Assembly: GCF_032854445.1 (NCBI RefSeq)
Contig: NC_088307.1
Coordinates: 26,302,046-26,366,045, forward strand
Direction of reading: 5' to 3'
DNA: 64,000 nt
From: Liolophura sinensis
Lineage: Eukaryota > Mollusca > Polyplacophora > Chitonida > Chitonidae
The notes below the pieces were generated by a model. The model was given only the letters and a program-made list of their open reading frames with translations, searched no databases and had not been told where the DNA came from. How positions within the stretch are numbered: the first letter of the stretch is position 1; the number at the start of each line of letters is the position of its first letter. This document shows, one piece after another, positions 33,442 to 46,789 of the stretch. A program made the translations under genes and the position numbers.

Positions 33442-35940
33442 CCGAAAGTACAGTACAGTAAGTAAAGTTTAGTACTTAATGTAGAGCCTATCACTTAATG
33501 TGGGTTCTGTAACCTTATAACATGCAGTATCGCTGTAATACAATGTTTAGATTCTATAATTATATACTTATAATTACTGATAATTATGTATCGTAACTGC
33601 TCTACATCCAGAAGCACATACCGTGTACTTAGATTTGTATGACCTGTCAGAAACCAAACAACCTTCGTTAGAAAATGTAACAGTGATAAGGACGGTAGTG
33701 TTTTCTCTGATTAGTGCCGTTCTCTATTGTGTTAAAAATGAAAAATTCTCTGACACGCGGACTTAAAGACACGCTTCAAAGGAAGTTATGTTTACATTAT
33801 GTTCTGAGGAGCTCATCTTTATGTCTATCTCCAGAAGAACCCATCATCGGCCACTCTGTAATAAGGACTCCGAAAGCGATCATGTAGCCTATACTTGGAC
33901 ATTGACGAAGTTCGTAATTTGTGATAAGTTGCAAATTTTGCTATAAAAGTGAAGACATTTCATTTGCTGGTTTTGGGGTCACAAACTAATGTATAACCTT
34001 TTTAAGGTTTAAGGGGTCGGAGACTGTGTCTTTGTTGTAACCCCTTTACAATCCCGAAGCAACCATTTCAACAGTTTGCAGTTTACTCTAATCAAACTTC
34101 CTCTGTTTAAATGTCATTCAAAAATAAATGTAATGTTGACCAGCTTAATTTTTTCTGCATTGTTTATTAAGCTCTTGGTATGAGGAAAAATAGCTTCGAA
34201 GACAAACCAAGAATTTAGCTTATGTCAGTATGGTAATGTCGTCTTTATACAATATGCTCTGTGCATAATACGATCACATTTTCCCTGCCGTTTGATCAAT
34301 TCAACACAGGGACTGCGGACTTTTCTATTAACATGACCTGAGCTACCATAACGTCTTTCGAAAACCCGCTTGGGATTATTTCTGTGGTCTTTTCTGAGCG
34401 ATTTCAAACGTGTCACGCGAGTAACAGTCTTCTTTGATCTGATTATTCTAAATGATTTTTGAAAATTCGAGAAAATATTAAGCTAAAAACTTGAGTCAAA
34501 TTTAAGCGCTGGCGTCTCGAAACTATCTTTCCTTCATTTTGAACCCGATAAACCACTTAATTTAAACCGGTGGATCAACTTAAAACCACTCACTGGGAAA
34601 CAAACCAGACCCAGCCCCCCCCCCCCTCCCCTCATCCATATTCCCCGCTGTTGCACCCCTTCGACTAAAGTAAAAGGATTTCTGATATTAGATCAATTAA
34701 GTTAGTTCGTGCTTTAGATTCCATGTGGTTCAAAACCTCTAACCTTTTAAGAGCTTGGTGTTCCAAAAAAGATCGAGGCTAAAGTTGTGAGGACTTGTCC
34801 TGTTTATTCTGTTGATAGATACTTTTTTCTGCTGAATTCTGTTGATGTTACACGCGGCATGTCTTTGTCACAGAACATTCTCAAACGTAGGCTAAATTTA
34901 ATGGCAATGTGATGAAATCTTGTATGTGTCTAACACGCAAACGTATACATTGCCCACGCTGAACCAAAATTTGTGTATCATTGTCTTCTATCTCCAACTA
35001 ATATACCAGTTCGCCGTGATTTGGTAAGTCAAATATATAGCTTTTCTGCTATATTTTAAGGCTGTGGCAGGTTATTCAACAACTTTAACGTTTGAACAAT
35101 GAGGATGGGTTTTTTTATTGGAAAGCGATCTCTTGGATTTTTTGTACAATGCAATGCTAAGCCCAGACTCAAGAAAGAAGCTGAGGAGAACTTGGAATTT
35201 ACGCAAACTTATTTCAATGATCTACAGAAGATAAACCATGTATATGTATCGCATCATCCTGCGTGTGTCTCGTTTTACCCTCATTTTCATATCTTTTTGG
35301 GTTAAAGATTAAGTTTCAGTCCAAGAGACGACATGCCGTCGACAATGGTAAATTCAGCTGGATGGTCACATGAAATTGTTTACGAAATCTCGTTGTAATC
35401 TCATCAAAATTTCTCCTGGTCAAACAGATGACGACCAATTTTCACTAAAATATCGGCAAAACCCGTTGGCGCTTGGGCATCGGAAGCTAAGGTGTCAACA
35501 TTTATCATTCTTCAAAGGTACAAAGGATTTTCACGCATTCCTCTGTACACTTATTCCTTCTCCTGGCAATGGTTCTAAATATACGGTTATAGACAAAGGA
35601 TTGACAACGTCACGCCAAGATAGGCATGGTTAATTCATCCCGTGTCCAAAGGCCTCTTGGGTCATTCTGGTGTCCCGTCGAGTCACGCGGAAGTCAGAGC
35701 CGCGGGGAGGTGTATAAGGCTAGTGGACTATCCAGTCGAGATACAGCTCACGTGATATGTAAAACTAGAGACCACATGCTTCCTATTGTCTGAATATGCT
35801 TCCTTGTATTGCAGTTTTGGAAGTGTTTCTCCACAAGGCCGCAGTCTCCACTTGGCTTAAAAGTAGTAGACATACATAACTTTATAAATTTAATCACTGA
35901 TTAAGCCACATATAGACTTAATTAGATAGTTTGTTAGATT
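33442..35940. other. No gene recognised
   Basis: Unique sequence with a C run at 34,614-34,626. Short open frames (34,225-34,416 minus, 35,099-35,305 plus, 35,370-35,633 plus) have no recognisable domain or splice context. Confidence 0.45.
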
Positions 35941-36427
35941 CGATGTTCGTCACGCTGTTTACCTGATGATAATAACTGTGTCAGTTTGTCAGATCTCATG
36001 TTCGTCTTCAGATCCGATGTTCGTCACGCTCTTTACCTGGTAATGACAACTGTGTCAGTTTGTCTGATCTCATGTTCGTCTTCAGATCAGATGTTCGTCA
36101 CGTTGTTTACCTGGTAATGGTAACTGTGTCAGTTTGTCAGATCTCATGTTCGTCCTCAGATTCAATGTTCGTCACGCTATTTACCTGGTAATGATAACTC
36201 TGTCAATTTGTCAGTTCTCACGTTCGTCTTCAGACCCGGTATGGCAACTGTGTTAGTTTGTCAGATCTCATGTTCGTCTTCAGATCAGATGTTCGTCACG
36301 ATGTTTACCTGGTAATGATAACTGTGTCAGTTTGTCAGTTCTCATGTTCGTCTTCAGATCAGATGTTCGTCAGGTTGTTTACCTGGTAATGATAACTGTG
36401 TTAGTTTGTCAGTTCTCGTGTTCGTCG
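35941..36427. repeat. 74-bp tandem repeat, about 6.5 units
   Basis: Units contain GATGTTCGTCACG, TTTACCTGGTAATGATAACT, GTGTCAGTTTGTCAGATCTC and ATGTTCGTCTTCAGATC. The GATGTTCGTCACG landmark recurs at about 74-base steps from 35,942. One unit near 36,234 lacks about 20 bases. AGATCT and the flanking GATCT/AGATC pair make each unit partly self-complementary. Confidence 0.9.
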
Positions 36428-38488
36428 TGTTAGAATTACACAGAGAGACTGTCCCAAGGGGGTGGTGAGTGCGCGTGTGACGAAACGTCGGGTTGGGTGT
36501 TAGAAGACTGATGATGGGTGGGTTGGAGATGAGGTGAACTCATTTACTTGAATAATTGTACCTATTTAAGGGTATCTCTGATTTGCTGTCAATTGACTTG
36601 TCACTTTAACGACAGACTAATGATTAGAATTTTCTCCATATGTCGGGTTTATGCCACCTGTTTGAGCTATCAAGTATTCATAATCAAATTTTAAAAGAAA
36701 CTACCAGAGTAGATTAATTGGCAGTTATTGAACCTTATTCTTTTAAAGGCCGAAACACAAGTATGCGTGCCCGGATCAAGGGCATGACGACTTCCGGTTT
36801 TTATGCTAAGCCACCACAAGTTGCGATTTAAAAGGCTAAAATAACAAGTTCTTCCTTTCAACGCCAATCAAGTATGAAGACCGTCCTCCTTGGGCAATCT
36901 TGTATCCATTTCATCGACTGATTTGAAAATAACCGAATTTAACCGAAATCGAATTTCTTGTTTGCTTGTCTGGGCGGCAAGTATTCCTGCCTAGGCTACT
37001 CACTGACCGAAAGTTACCATGACCAATGGGGCTTGGAACGGTAATGTTATCGGTGAAATTTTTCCTAGTTGAATTAGAAGGAAATTCGCCTATTAGAGAC
37101 AAAATATGCCTTTCTATACAGTCAAGCATGCAGTGCGTATATCCACTACACCAGAGCACTTCTGCTATTTTGTGACTTTATTATGTCATTATTCTATGTC
37201 ATGTTTAAACTTTTCTTAACTTATGACTTCCACGCCTTACGGAATTCAAGTCAATGATTCAACTCGGAAATTTTTCAAATTTTTAATAAAATTGTCTGTT
37301 TTATTGGACATTTTTCTAGAATGCCAAGACGACAATTTTATGTTTAAATTATGCACAAATTACAAATGTCAATTCTATAATCATCAAAAAGCATAGAGTT
37401 GTGAGTAATGAAAATGCGTTATATTCCATTTAACCTGTATTTGCAAATTCCTATGTCTCTGTAAGGAACAACCGAGAAAAGTCGTGACCAAATTATCTCG
37501 TCCATCTGAACGCGAAAAATGGATTCTTTGTTTTTACACCTGTAATTCATGAATGCTCGACTCGGAGAAGTGTCACGTGATAATTCTGAGGAACAAAGAG
37601 CGCGTCATTTGACATTCGCCACGGTTCGCAAAAACTGTACAATTAGACGGTGAAATACGCTGACTAAACACCAGATAAAACACGGTTGCCGGCTCATTAT
37701 CAGGATTCTCCTGTACAAAAACAGCTACTAAGCAACCGATTAGCGGCATTCCTGCAAATTGAGATGTTACGGCGGGGAAAAAATATCAATTTATCCCCTA
37801 ATCGATCTACTCGCTCTTGAAAACTGCTGTTTGACTGAAGACGGGAAATTTGATAGCAGTGAAGTGGAGGGCTACTCGATTTCCTTCTTTAGCGGCTGCC
37901 AAAGAAAGCAGAAAAATGATTCTGACGAAGTAATTTGGAATTCCTTTACAAACAACTTAGCAAAGGTTGCATAGGGTTTCTTTTGAAGCTGTTGAGGTTC
38001 TTCGTCTTACAAAGTATCGAATGGCATCTTCGGTATGCGAATTCCCTCCGAGAGCAGTCATTTCACCGCGAGACTTCTGTGTTAATGCCACTGACATACT
38101 CCTGACCTAAACCTTTGGAATCCCATACCGTCTTGTTAACAAACCACAGGGTTTTTACCGGTTTGTCATCTATCCTGTTTCGTTTCTTAGCTTCTCCACT
38201 GCCTTTAGATGAATAATTTATTAGTTCTAATATTAAAATGCGTAATCTTTTTATTGTTTCGAACATCGTGCACTGTATATAATAATATCGGATTCAATGG
38301 CGCAGTATATGTGAAAGTTTTCATAACGGTGCACTTCGCTAAGAAAAACTGTGTTACATTCTTTTTACCGATATTTTATCTGTGATCACATGTCGCTGGC
38401 CTTTTCCAAGAGGCAGTTTCAAGGATTATTTTGAGTATTTTCCCAAATTATTTATTTATTTTGATTGTTTGGTAATTTTTGTGGGTGG
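36428..38488. other. No gene recognised
   Basis: Unique sequence. Open frames at 36,911-37,159 (minus), 37,759-37,974 (plus) and 38,063-38,266 (minus) are unrecognised and isolated. Confidence 0.45.
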
Positions 38489-38645
38489 AGGGAACCTTAC
38501 GAGCGCGGAGGCCTTTGATAGTCACCAAAATCTCATAAATGATGAGAACAGAGAAATGTACCCACCCTCTTCCCAAGACCGGGATTGAACCAGTGCTTCG
38601 GGTATATGGGGCGTAGGCTGCTGGGCCAAGATCGCTCACTGTATA
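38489..38645 (-). mobile_element. tRNA-derived SINE relic, minus strand
   Basis: On the minus strand a B-box-like GGTTCAATCCCGGTCTTGGG is followed by GGGTGGGTACATTTCTC, and further on the complement of GGGTGGAGGGAACC, a degraded SINE body. The family resembles the relic at 42,021 more than the main Meta-SINE. Confidence 0.4.
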
Positions 38646-39664
38646 TGAAATAAGCTATGTGTCAACAGTGTTACAAACAGATAGGAAATACAACAATACG
38701 GCATCACTTTATCAGCTGAAATAACAGCATAGTGAAATTCCGAAAAAGTAGGAAAGAGGAATGTATCTTGCTGGTCAATGACGTGGGCAGACAAAGCAGC
38801 TCATGTGTCAGATGGCAAGTGTGATTAAGATGCAAAATATATCAAAGAAAAACGTTTGCCACTCTTGTTTGCGTCTGTTCAAAAGCGGTAATGATGGTTT
38901 TAGTTGCTACACAGGCTCGAATCGTTTGCCAGTCGTGCTGTACATCTTGGTGTCAAATATCAAAACATGCCCATAAGTCAGGAATGAATAGACAGTGATC
39001 ATGTTCTATGTTTCCTGATCAGTAATTGGCAGTAGGTTTGAAAAATGAATGCTCTGTCTGGCTAAAAATGTAAAACACACACACGTGGCGTCTTTGTCTT
39101 TATCTCATCAATTAGGGCACAAGACGAAAGTACTCAGGCTACAAAAAGTCTATGGTCAGTCCACTAAGATGATCACAGGATTTACTTCCAACTTCCGCGC
39201 GTGTTGGCAAAAGGCGAAAACGAGCACACTCTGGGAAAACAAAGCATCAATTAGCGTAATGAGTTGGGGAGAATAGTGCACTCTCATGTGTCCGCTCTGC
39301 TGACCATCATTATGGCAAAGGGCCTCAGTGATGTGTACCAAACAAATCACGAAAATGGCAGGTCCTTCCGGTTTCTGCCTGAGGCGGTAATGTTCTAAGT
39401 TATTGCAGCAGTTTAAGTCAAAGTAGCGGCTTATCGTAAGAACATGAATTTGTCATGTTGGCGGAAATGTCTAGATGCCTTGTGCGTAGTCTTCAGATAT
39501 TTCCAATTGAAATTGACGATCCTTAGAAATCAAAAACGAAAAGCTGTAAATTCTGTAAAAGCTACGAACACATTTATTGAAGAATGTGTATATCTAGAGG
39601 CAGTTTAACAAAAACTTCCTGAATAAAACTCTTTTACCCGGTTGATAATAAACCAGGTTGCCTT
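38646..39664. other. No gene recognised
   Basis: Unique sequence without a supported exon; two opposed open frames at 39,049-39,350 overlap each other and have no recognisable domain. Confidence 0.4.
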
Positions 39665-39934
39665 ATGGCAATCGAAAATACTGCCGAGAAAATTATGTTA
39701 GGTAAATATGCTCCAGAATGGCTTAGACAAAAATATGATGAAAGAGTAGACAAAATTTCATCCTCAGCGAAAGGCTACATGGAATCCATGTATGGCGTGC
39801 TCTGGTCAAATCATATCTAAGACCTTTGCTCATTCTTGACCGAAATGGCATTGGAAAATGACTTTGACATGATCTGTAATGCTTTGAAATATGAAATGTA
39901 CATTAGACAGCGTGTTTGCATGTATGTCAGTTAG
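39665..39934 (+). pseudogene. Possible decayed coding fragment, unknown family
   Basis: An open frame starts at ATG 39,665 (the frame itself is open from 39,623) and runs 51 codons to a TAA at 39,818-39,820. It continues in the same frame for a further 37 codons to a TAG at 39,932. The conceptual product is rich in charged and helix-forming residues (for example APEWLRQKYDERVDKI near residue 16) and looks more protein-like than the surrounding frames. No homolog is recognised, no splice sites were identified, and it may be chance. Confidence 0.2.
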
Positions 39935-40294
39935 GTCAAAGACGAACTTTTACATTTAAAATGTAGATTACCTGAAAAATATTCGTATTGAGCATGGGAC
40001 ATTTTTCGAAGACACCAAAGAACAGTGGCCAATTAAATTGTGACCACAGTGTAGTTTCATAATCGTATAAAAAACATATTTAAATTAAAATCGGATGATA
40101 GTTCCTACCTTTTCGATTTTGCATCATGTTACCGACGCTTTGTAATTTTACCATAAGCCATCCTTTGATATATATATGTGATTAGAAAATTTAAAACAAA
40201 ATGAAAATGTCCATCGACAGCAGTAAGCATGAGAGCAACATTGCAGTATTTTGATGCGCCATTATGCCGTTGGAAGATCTTTGTTATCGTATGT

Positions 40295-40337
40295 GAATTT
40301 GTGAGTATGGCGTAATACATCAATCAAATAAATAAAT
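40295..40337 (+). mobile_element. Meta-SINE 3'-tail fragment
   Basis: GAGTATGGCGTAATACATCA followed by ATCAAATAAATAAATAG matches the last 40 bases of the SINE. Confidence 0.55.
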
Positions 40338-40378
40338 AGTATATGTAAAATGCCTGAGAGCAGGCGCAACGTGCATTG

Positions 40379-40552
40379 TGCAGTGGTCTTGAATTTGCAT
40401 TCGAGTAGTCTTGTATTTGCGTTCGACTTTGTCCGCGGACTTGGTCTTGTATTTGCATTCGAGTGGTCTTGTATTTGCATTCGAGTGGTCTTATATTTGA
40501 ATTCGAGTGGTCTTGTATTTGCATTTGATTTTATCCGCGGACTACAAGCTCG
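40379..40552. repeat. 22-bp minisatellite with GTCCGCGGAC inserts
   Basis: Units CTTGTATTTGCATTCGAGTGGT recur about six times. At two places the unit is replaced by a variant with TTTGTCCGCGGACTTGG or TTTATCCGCGGACTAC; the first of these contains the perfect palindrome GTCCGCGGAC. Confidence 0.85.
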
Positions 40553-42020
40553 AAGTTTAAATTGAATGTCATGATTATAATAACGGGAGTCTTCCCTACA
40601 TGTATAGTAAAGACTAAATCCGGCTGTATAAAATGTGACAGATACTCTGGAGGTGGTACGTACAACTGGAATTTTTGTTTAATGGTGTCAACAGGAGCTG
40701 TTTCCTGGCGATTTACCTGACTTTTATGACGTGCTGAAAAATGCGTTGTTGGGACAGGTAGAAGATCTAACGGTTGAATTATTGACTAAATGTTCCTAGT
40801 GAAGTGGAGATTACGTGTCGGAAGAAAAAAAGGAGACTTCCCACGGAAATGTTAAATGACTAAGCGTTGCAACAGAAGTCGGGCTCACCAAATCATCTTT
40901 GTGGAGCGGTAAAAGATTTATTCCGAAATAACTGCATACAAAGCAAAGATCAAAGGACGGAACGTCCGATATTGATGTGAACCATTTCTGCTTCAGCGAG
41001 TTTGTTCCGGAGCGTGGTATCATTTATTACTAGAGTATATTTCAGTTCCTTTCCAGTCTCTCTAGTCCAAAATGTTGAAGTAGGATTTATGTCGTTTAGG
41101 CCTTGATAAATGACTTCCGTGAAGTGGTTTTTACCTGTACCTAACCACCATCGGTGACCCTTAGCAATTAGCTGTCAGTGTGCTTGTCAGCACGATTGTT
41201 AATACTCGTATAATGGCACACGGCGGTGGAGAGAAGCAACACACACTGCCAGTTTCCATAATGGATTCAATCAGATGGGAATTTGACTAATGGTTTTGTT
41301 TGTCTTGTTGATTTTACGCTTTAAGAAAAGATTGAACTTGAATTTGTGAATGTGTTGGGGGCCGTGAATCACCTGAAGGCTGTGTTGCGTTGAATCCGGT
41401 GTCCAGCGGATATATTAAATTATCTATGTTAATTGTCTAGCTGCGGCCTAGATGAATTGATATGTCTAACGAATATATTAAATTACTTACTGCAATTTTA
41501 GCCGCGACAGACAGCTCCTGGTGAGTAAGCCTAGACCGTTGCCGTTGTTGTGGTAAGTCATCACTGTTGGTATTTATTTATTAATTTTTTTCTGAATGAT
41601 CTGTTACCCAGTGCTCTATTCCATGTATACGAATTAATTTGTAACCATTCCGGGTGGTTTCCAGAGCCGGGGGCACCATTAGACATGTCCTGTATTGCGT
41701 GGTTCACATCTTGGTGCCATTTACTCTTTAACTCTTACAGGTAAATTTCGCTTGATTTTTTTACACCGAAATTAAAAGAAATTTTGTTTAAGCGCACTGA
41801 ATAATTCTTGGGAAATTCACGATTTTAGACAGACACGTGTCTAGTTCTGTTCTAGGCCTGGAAGTCAACGATCACATGCCGGGTCATCAGATCCAAATGT
41901 GAAATAATAGAGCATAAGACGTATCTTTTCAGTGGTACGCTTTATATACTGAAATAAGACGGTCTTCTTAAATTGTGAGTATCGCCACCGAAGACAACAC
42001 GTCCGGTTTTAATGTTTACT
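40553..42020. other. No gene recognised
   Basis: Unique sequence. ATATATTAAATTA(T/C)TTA occurs twice (41,410 and 41,472) about 60 bases apart, a minor duplication. Confidence 0.4.
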
Positions 42021-42140
42021 GATGGAGGAAAACTTACAGAGCACAAGGGAAACGCACGGCACCTAGCTCTGGTGAGATTCTTGGTGAATAAATCTTGACG
42101 CAAAATTCCAACTCAGCCAGCAAGACCTGGGGCCGAACCC
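42021..42140 (-). mobile_element. Degraded SINE related to the Meta type, minus strand
   Basis: GATGGAGGAAAAC, ACAGAGCACAAGGGAAACGC parallels the complement of the Meta central domain (GGGAGGAAACC, AGAGCCCGGGGGAAACCCAC). It is followed by a B-box complement (GGGGCCGAACCCAC). Confidence 0.5.
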
Positions 42141-45100
42141 ACTATCTCTTTAGTCAGTCTGTTGTGATCTGTTTGGAAAAATGGCACAACAGTAAACAGA
42201 CAGTAAAGAAAGAAATATTTTTCAAATATTTTCCGGCAAACTTAATGCATTTCTTGTCAATTGTCATCAAACATTTCTTATTTTCCTGGAGGTCTGCGAT
42301 TTTATTTCTACGTGAAATTGACGTGGCAAAAGTATCTGGCGACATCTGCATATTGTTTTTGCACAACTAGCGCTTGTAGAATTCAGTAAAAACTTGGCGA
42401 TTGGGTTGTTACAAAGCCATTCGAATTCAATCAATATTACCTTTGTTTTTTTATCAGTTTGAATGATGTATTTCCTGACATCCTACTTATTTTAATTCAA
42501 TGCTATCATTCTTCGAAACAGAGCAAGAAGCCTTTAGATAATTGTTTCCCAAGCCAAAATACGTGGTAAAATTTTTTTTCAAGAGCTAAAATATTGGATA
42601 CGCTGGTTGTTTTCCAAGAACAAAATGCGTTTACATTTATAAGATTCCCAACGCTATTTCCATGGAACAATATGGTTTTCAATTGCTATTAGAATTTCGG
42701 TATATTTTTACAAAGTAGACAAGAGGGAAATTGAATTTAACAGAAAGTAATATTATTTGCGTTTGGAGGTTTGAGGGGTTTCCTTGCAAGCCCCCCACCT
42801 GAACACCAACTTTGTGTTCATCCGAAAGTATCCTTCCTCTTCGCATTGTCACCGATACTTCTCCTCCGTGAGAACACTATATCACCTCTACCTAACTTGA
42901 TGAACAAACATCTTGTCAGCAGCAGTAGGACAGGCGAGTGTTGGAATCCACCTGCCTGTGCTTCAACGTAGTCGTAGGGGACGTTAGATATGGCAAATGG
43001 CCATACCGTCGTCTCTATCAACAGTGCAAGTTGGAATATCTACAAAGTTCTTATCCTACAAAACTGGGGTCCTAGCGTGAGGCAGTTAAATGAATTGATG
43101 GCTTGTTATGGCCGTTTATTGGTTACCAATTAAATAAATACATACGAATAAAAACACGTCTTATCCTTGCCCCCTAATTAATAGCGCTTATCTCGTCATG
43201 GACTGTCAGACAACGCCTCTGTAAACGCCTTCATTCATGCTATTAACGATTTTCTCTTCACCGGACATACGACGAGAGATGTAATGGAGGAGAAAATCTT
43301 CACACTAAGTCGGTCAATTAGGGTTTGATTGACAGGAGCTTGTAGGCTTTTGGCAAGATCGTCAAAATGCACGGGTGATGTTCAGCCTAATACCATTGCT
43401 ATTCAGCCTTCAGTCGGCTTTGGCACCAGTTCAAAGATCGAAGAAGCATTTTCAGTTTCTGTCTGTCATAGGAAGCGACTCAAGTTGCACGCAGTTAACA
43501 AAAACGTCGTCTTATTACAGCATATTATTATCCAAAGTTCCACTTAGGAAAACAGATAATTTCTTCGAAACCAATCGCATTTTTCGCGCGAGTCTCGATA
43601 GAGCCAGGTTTTATTGTACATCCGCCATCTTTTGAGAGACGCTATCTGGTGGCATTTGTTCCATCAAGAAACAAAAAGTAGGAGTTTTAGTCGTTATCCT
43701 TAAAATAAATTTCTCGGAATATTAGGCTTTGTGGGAATGTGAAAAGTTGGTTTTTTTGTTACTGCTTCTGACGAATCACTATGGCATTGTGAGCCAGTCT
43801 GGTATTCTTAAACTTTACTGAATATTTGTTTCAACAAAACGATTCAAGTGATTTTTGTTGCGTTTGATTTGACATGTACAAAAAAACCCAATTAACACTG
43901 AATTAAAGTAATATTATCAGGCGTAAGAAGTGGTATAGAAGAAGTTATTACAGGGCGACAGTTATAGAAAACAGAAGAATGATTTGATTCCATTTATCCC
44001 AATTTGCTTTGATGGAAGTGAACGGCTGAGGCCCGTCGTCGAGTTTCCACGAAAATACGTCAAACGCATTACCATGTCGACCTTTCTCTTACCACATGTT
44101 GCCTCGGACATTACTCTCGCCATGAATTCCACTTCTTCATATATGTGAAACATGACCCAGTCCGTGGACGGAAATTTAAGCATAAATTTATCTATTCTGA
44201 TTTTAACATTTTAGCACAATTATAGTGTGAATTCCTGAAAATTCTGATTCTGGACTGATGGAACGTTCTTCTTGCTTACACCACAGGTCGGTGAAGAAGG
44301 CTTATTATTCCACACTACTGAATGCAAGTACTTGTATATTGCTTTGAGATGTCAGTGATCAAGAGGTTTATATCTGCATGCCAGTTTTATCAGAACGAGA
44401 ATACTGGCGAGAGTGTAGATGTCTATGTGTATGTATTTCTATAAGAAATCATCAAAATTTCTATGTACTGGGAGTTAGTGTCAATAAAGTAGGCGCAACA
44501 GGAAACTGCTATTGTTTGTTTAAACAAACAGTTGAAAGCGAAATGTGAGTTTTGCATTTTCACCAAGACTATGTTTTCAATTCTTTGTAATGCAACAGTT
44601 CGTTTGTATCAGAGGTTCACTGTTAGTGTATGTATAATAAGACGATCAGCGTAAAACGTTTATTTGAGCATTTCCGTACACGTGTGTATGTTTATAATAC
44701 AAACACGCTAGGCACAAATGCGACGCTGTTTCACATGTTAAGTGAGCTAAGGCGTTATTTGTGAAGAACAGGAAGCGCTTACACTAGTGCACTAAACAGT
44801 CACGCACACGTCGTTGGGTTATTGAACACAATTACAATTGATTATTTCTGTGCAAAAGTTCGCCCTTTGATCAATGCGTCCAAGTTCAAAATCACCCCCT
44901 TTCTTGCGTTTAAGCGACTTATGCAGGTTGAATGAATATAAGCTGCCATTCGTCTCACAGGAATCCTCTTAGGGAGCAATGACGTCTTCTACCTGATGAA
45001 TCAGACTCGATCCTGGTTTTACTCTTAACCATGTTGTGTTCATGTTTGGACGCTTTGAAAATACCGGGAAGCATTTTGTCTAATCCCCAGGCAAGTGTCA

Positions 45101-46540
45101 TATATTTTAGTGTTTTATAAACAGAAATCTATGGAGGTCAGGAAACATTTCCTCTAACAAACGTGACCAGGGTCTTATAAGTGAAAAGTTTTCGTGTAAT
45201 ATGTTAAAATCAAGCCACTTAAAACAGTAATCAGTTGTCGTAATGAACTAACCCTTTATGTCGCCTTTGTGCATATAAAACTGACAACATGTCCCTCTAC
45301 ATATGAGACAGTCACAAACCTTGTTTAAAAGCTGTCGTGTAAAGTATCATGTCTAAAAAGAGGAAGAAAAAAGTGGGTGCATAGAACAGTAAGACTTCAT
45401 CTGACATGTGTCTAACACAAATCTATTTGTCCCTAATGTTATTTAAAAAAAAAGAAAACGACTAAATCGTTTTTTTTTCTTCATAAAGGCAGTGAAATCT
45501 GTGAACACCTAACTAGGGGGACGGCAAAACAGATCTACAAAAAGAAGTTACATCTGAATTGGGTTATAAATGAAATTGTCTTGAATTTCTATACATAAAT
45601 CAAAAGTCATTCTGTGACGAAAATAAGACCAATCGCTTAACAATTCTTACACAGACTGGCCACAAGCCTTGTAAAAACACATCATTGCCTCATGCAATGC
45701 ATGTCAACTACGTAGCTGGTTTACAAGTACAACTATAATATAGAAACAATGACGTATCACACATGATAACACAGGGATACACCCCTCTTGTCGAGTTGTT
45801 TTCATTTTCTTATTATCAATACCGAACTTGAAAATATCCCTCCTCGTCGCAAATGCATGTGTGACAGGAAAAATCGTGTGTAGCATCACGTCTCGGTAGC
45901 TACCACGTAGGTGTAAAACCTACAACAATGGTTATATCTGTCACCTGTGCTGTTGCTAAGTAGCCACTATTGGACAGTCGCATGTTAACATTCCATGTCA
46001 GTAACAGCACTTTTAGCCCATTCTCTACAGTCGTAGCGTATATTAATCGTTGTATATCTAATAATAATAATGAATTTCACTGAGCGACTTTTTGGTGTAT
46101 AATAGCAATTTTTCTATTATGACAATAGAAGAGATCCACGAAGAATCCGATGAAATGCTTGTAATTACAGGGTTCTAGCTAAAATTCTTCCATTTCCATT
46201 TATATCTCTCGTGAGGGTATTGAATGTGATAATGGCGTCCTGGTGCTTACAATGGATGCTTCTCCGGAACCACATCAGCGCCAGTGGCTTAGCCAGTGCA
46301 TTCCTCGTAATACATTCATTGTCACGTTTTCTTTTTCTGCCAAATAATTATTTCCTACCCATGGTTCAGTGTTTTTAAGCGAATTCCAGGGAACTATATG
46401 CACGGCATGAAACCCTAGAAGTGTAACGGGTTTTCTTTAATCGATACTATATTCGGTATGAGTTTGAGAAACAATTATTAATAAAGGTTATGCCTCCTTG
46501 TTTATGCAATGGGTACGTCTTGATTTGGACATGTACGTGG
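42141..46540. other. No gene recognised (4.4 kb)
   Basis: Unique sequence throughout. Opposed open frames at 42,095-42,370 and 42,154-42,366, and others at 42,771-43,021, 43,329-43,635 and 43,962-44,183, lack domains and splice context. A hairpin of A8-rich and T9-rich arms around AAACGACTAAATCGTTT lies at about 45,450-45,480. Confidence 0.45.
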
Positions 46541-46747
46541 GCCGTCGTGGTTATAACGTGCCAGTGTGGCGCAATTACTCAACAGCCTCTCAACAATGCG
46601 ATCGCCGTGAGTTCAAGTCCAGCTCATGCTGGCATACTCTCTGGTCATAAGTGAGAAGGTCTGTCAGCAATCCCCTACCACAATGCTAGCTGGCGTCGTA
46701 TAAGTGAAATATTCCTGAGTACGGCGTAAAACACAGTTAAATAAATA
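46541..46747 (+). mobile_element. Meta-SINE-type SINE, nearly full length, shortened centre
   Basis: The head (GCCGTCGTGGTTATAACGTG, CCGTGAGTTCAAGTCCAGC), the linker GTGAGAAGGTCTGTCAGCAA and the 3' domain (AGTACGGCGTAAAACAC) are present. The central domain is reduced to CCTACCACAATGCTAGC. Box A is mutated. Confidence 0.85.
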
Positions 46748-46789
46748 GATCTTTGTGCGTGTTTATGTGGTCGTGTTCGTTGCTTAATA

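Noticed and set aside
45440-45490. A/T-rich inverted repeat as a terminator or MITE
   Set aside because: It consists of opposed A and T runs around a short palindrome, with no flanking duplication.
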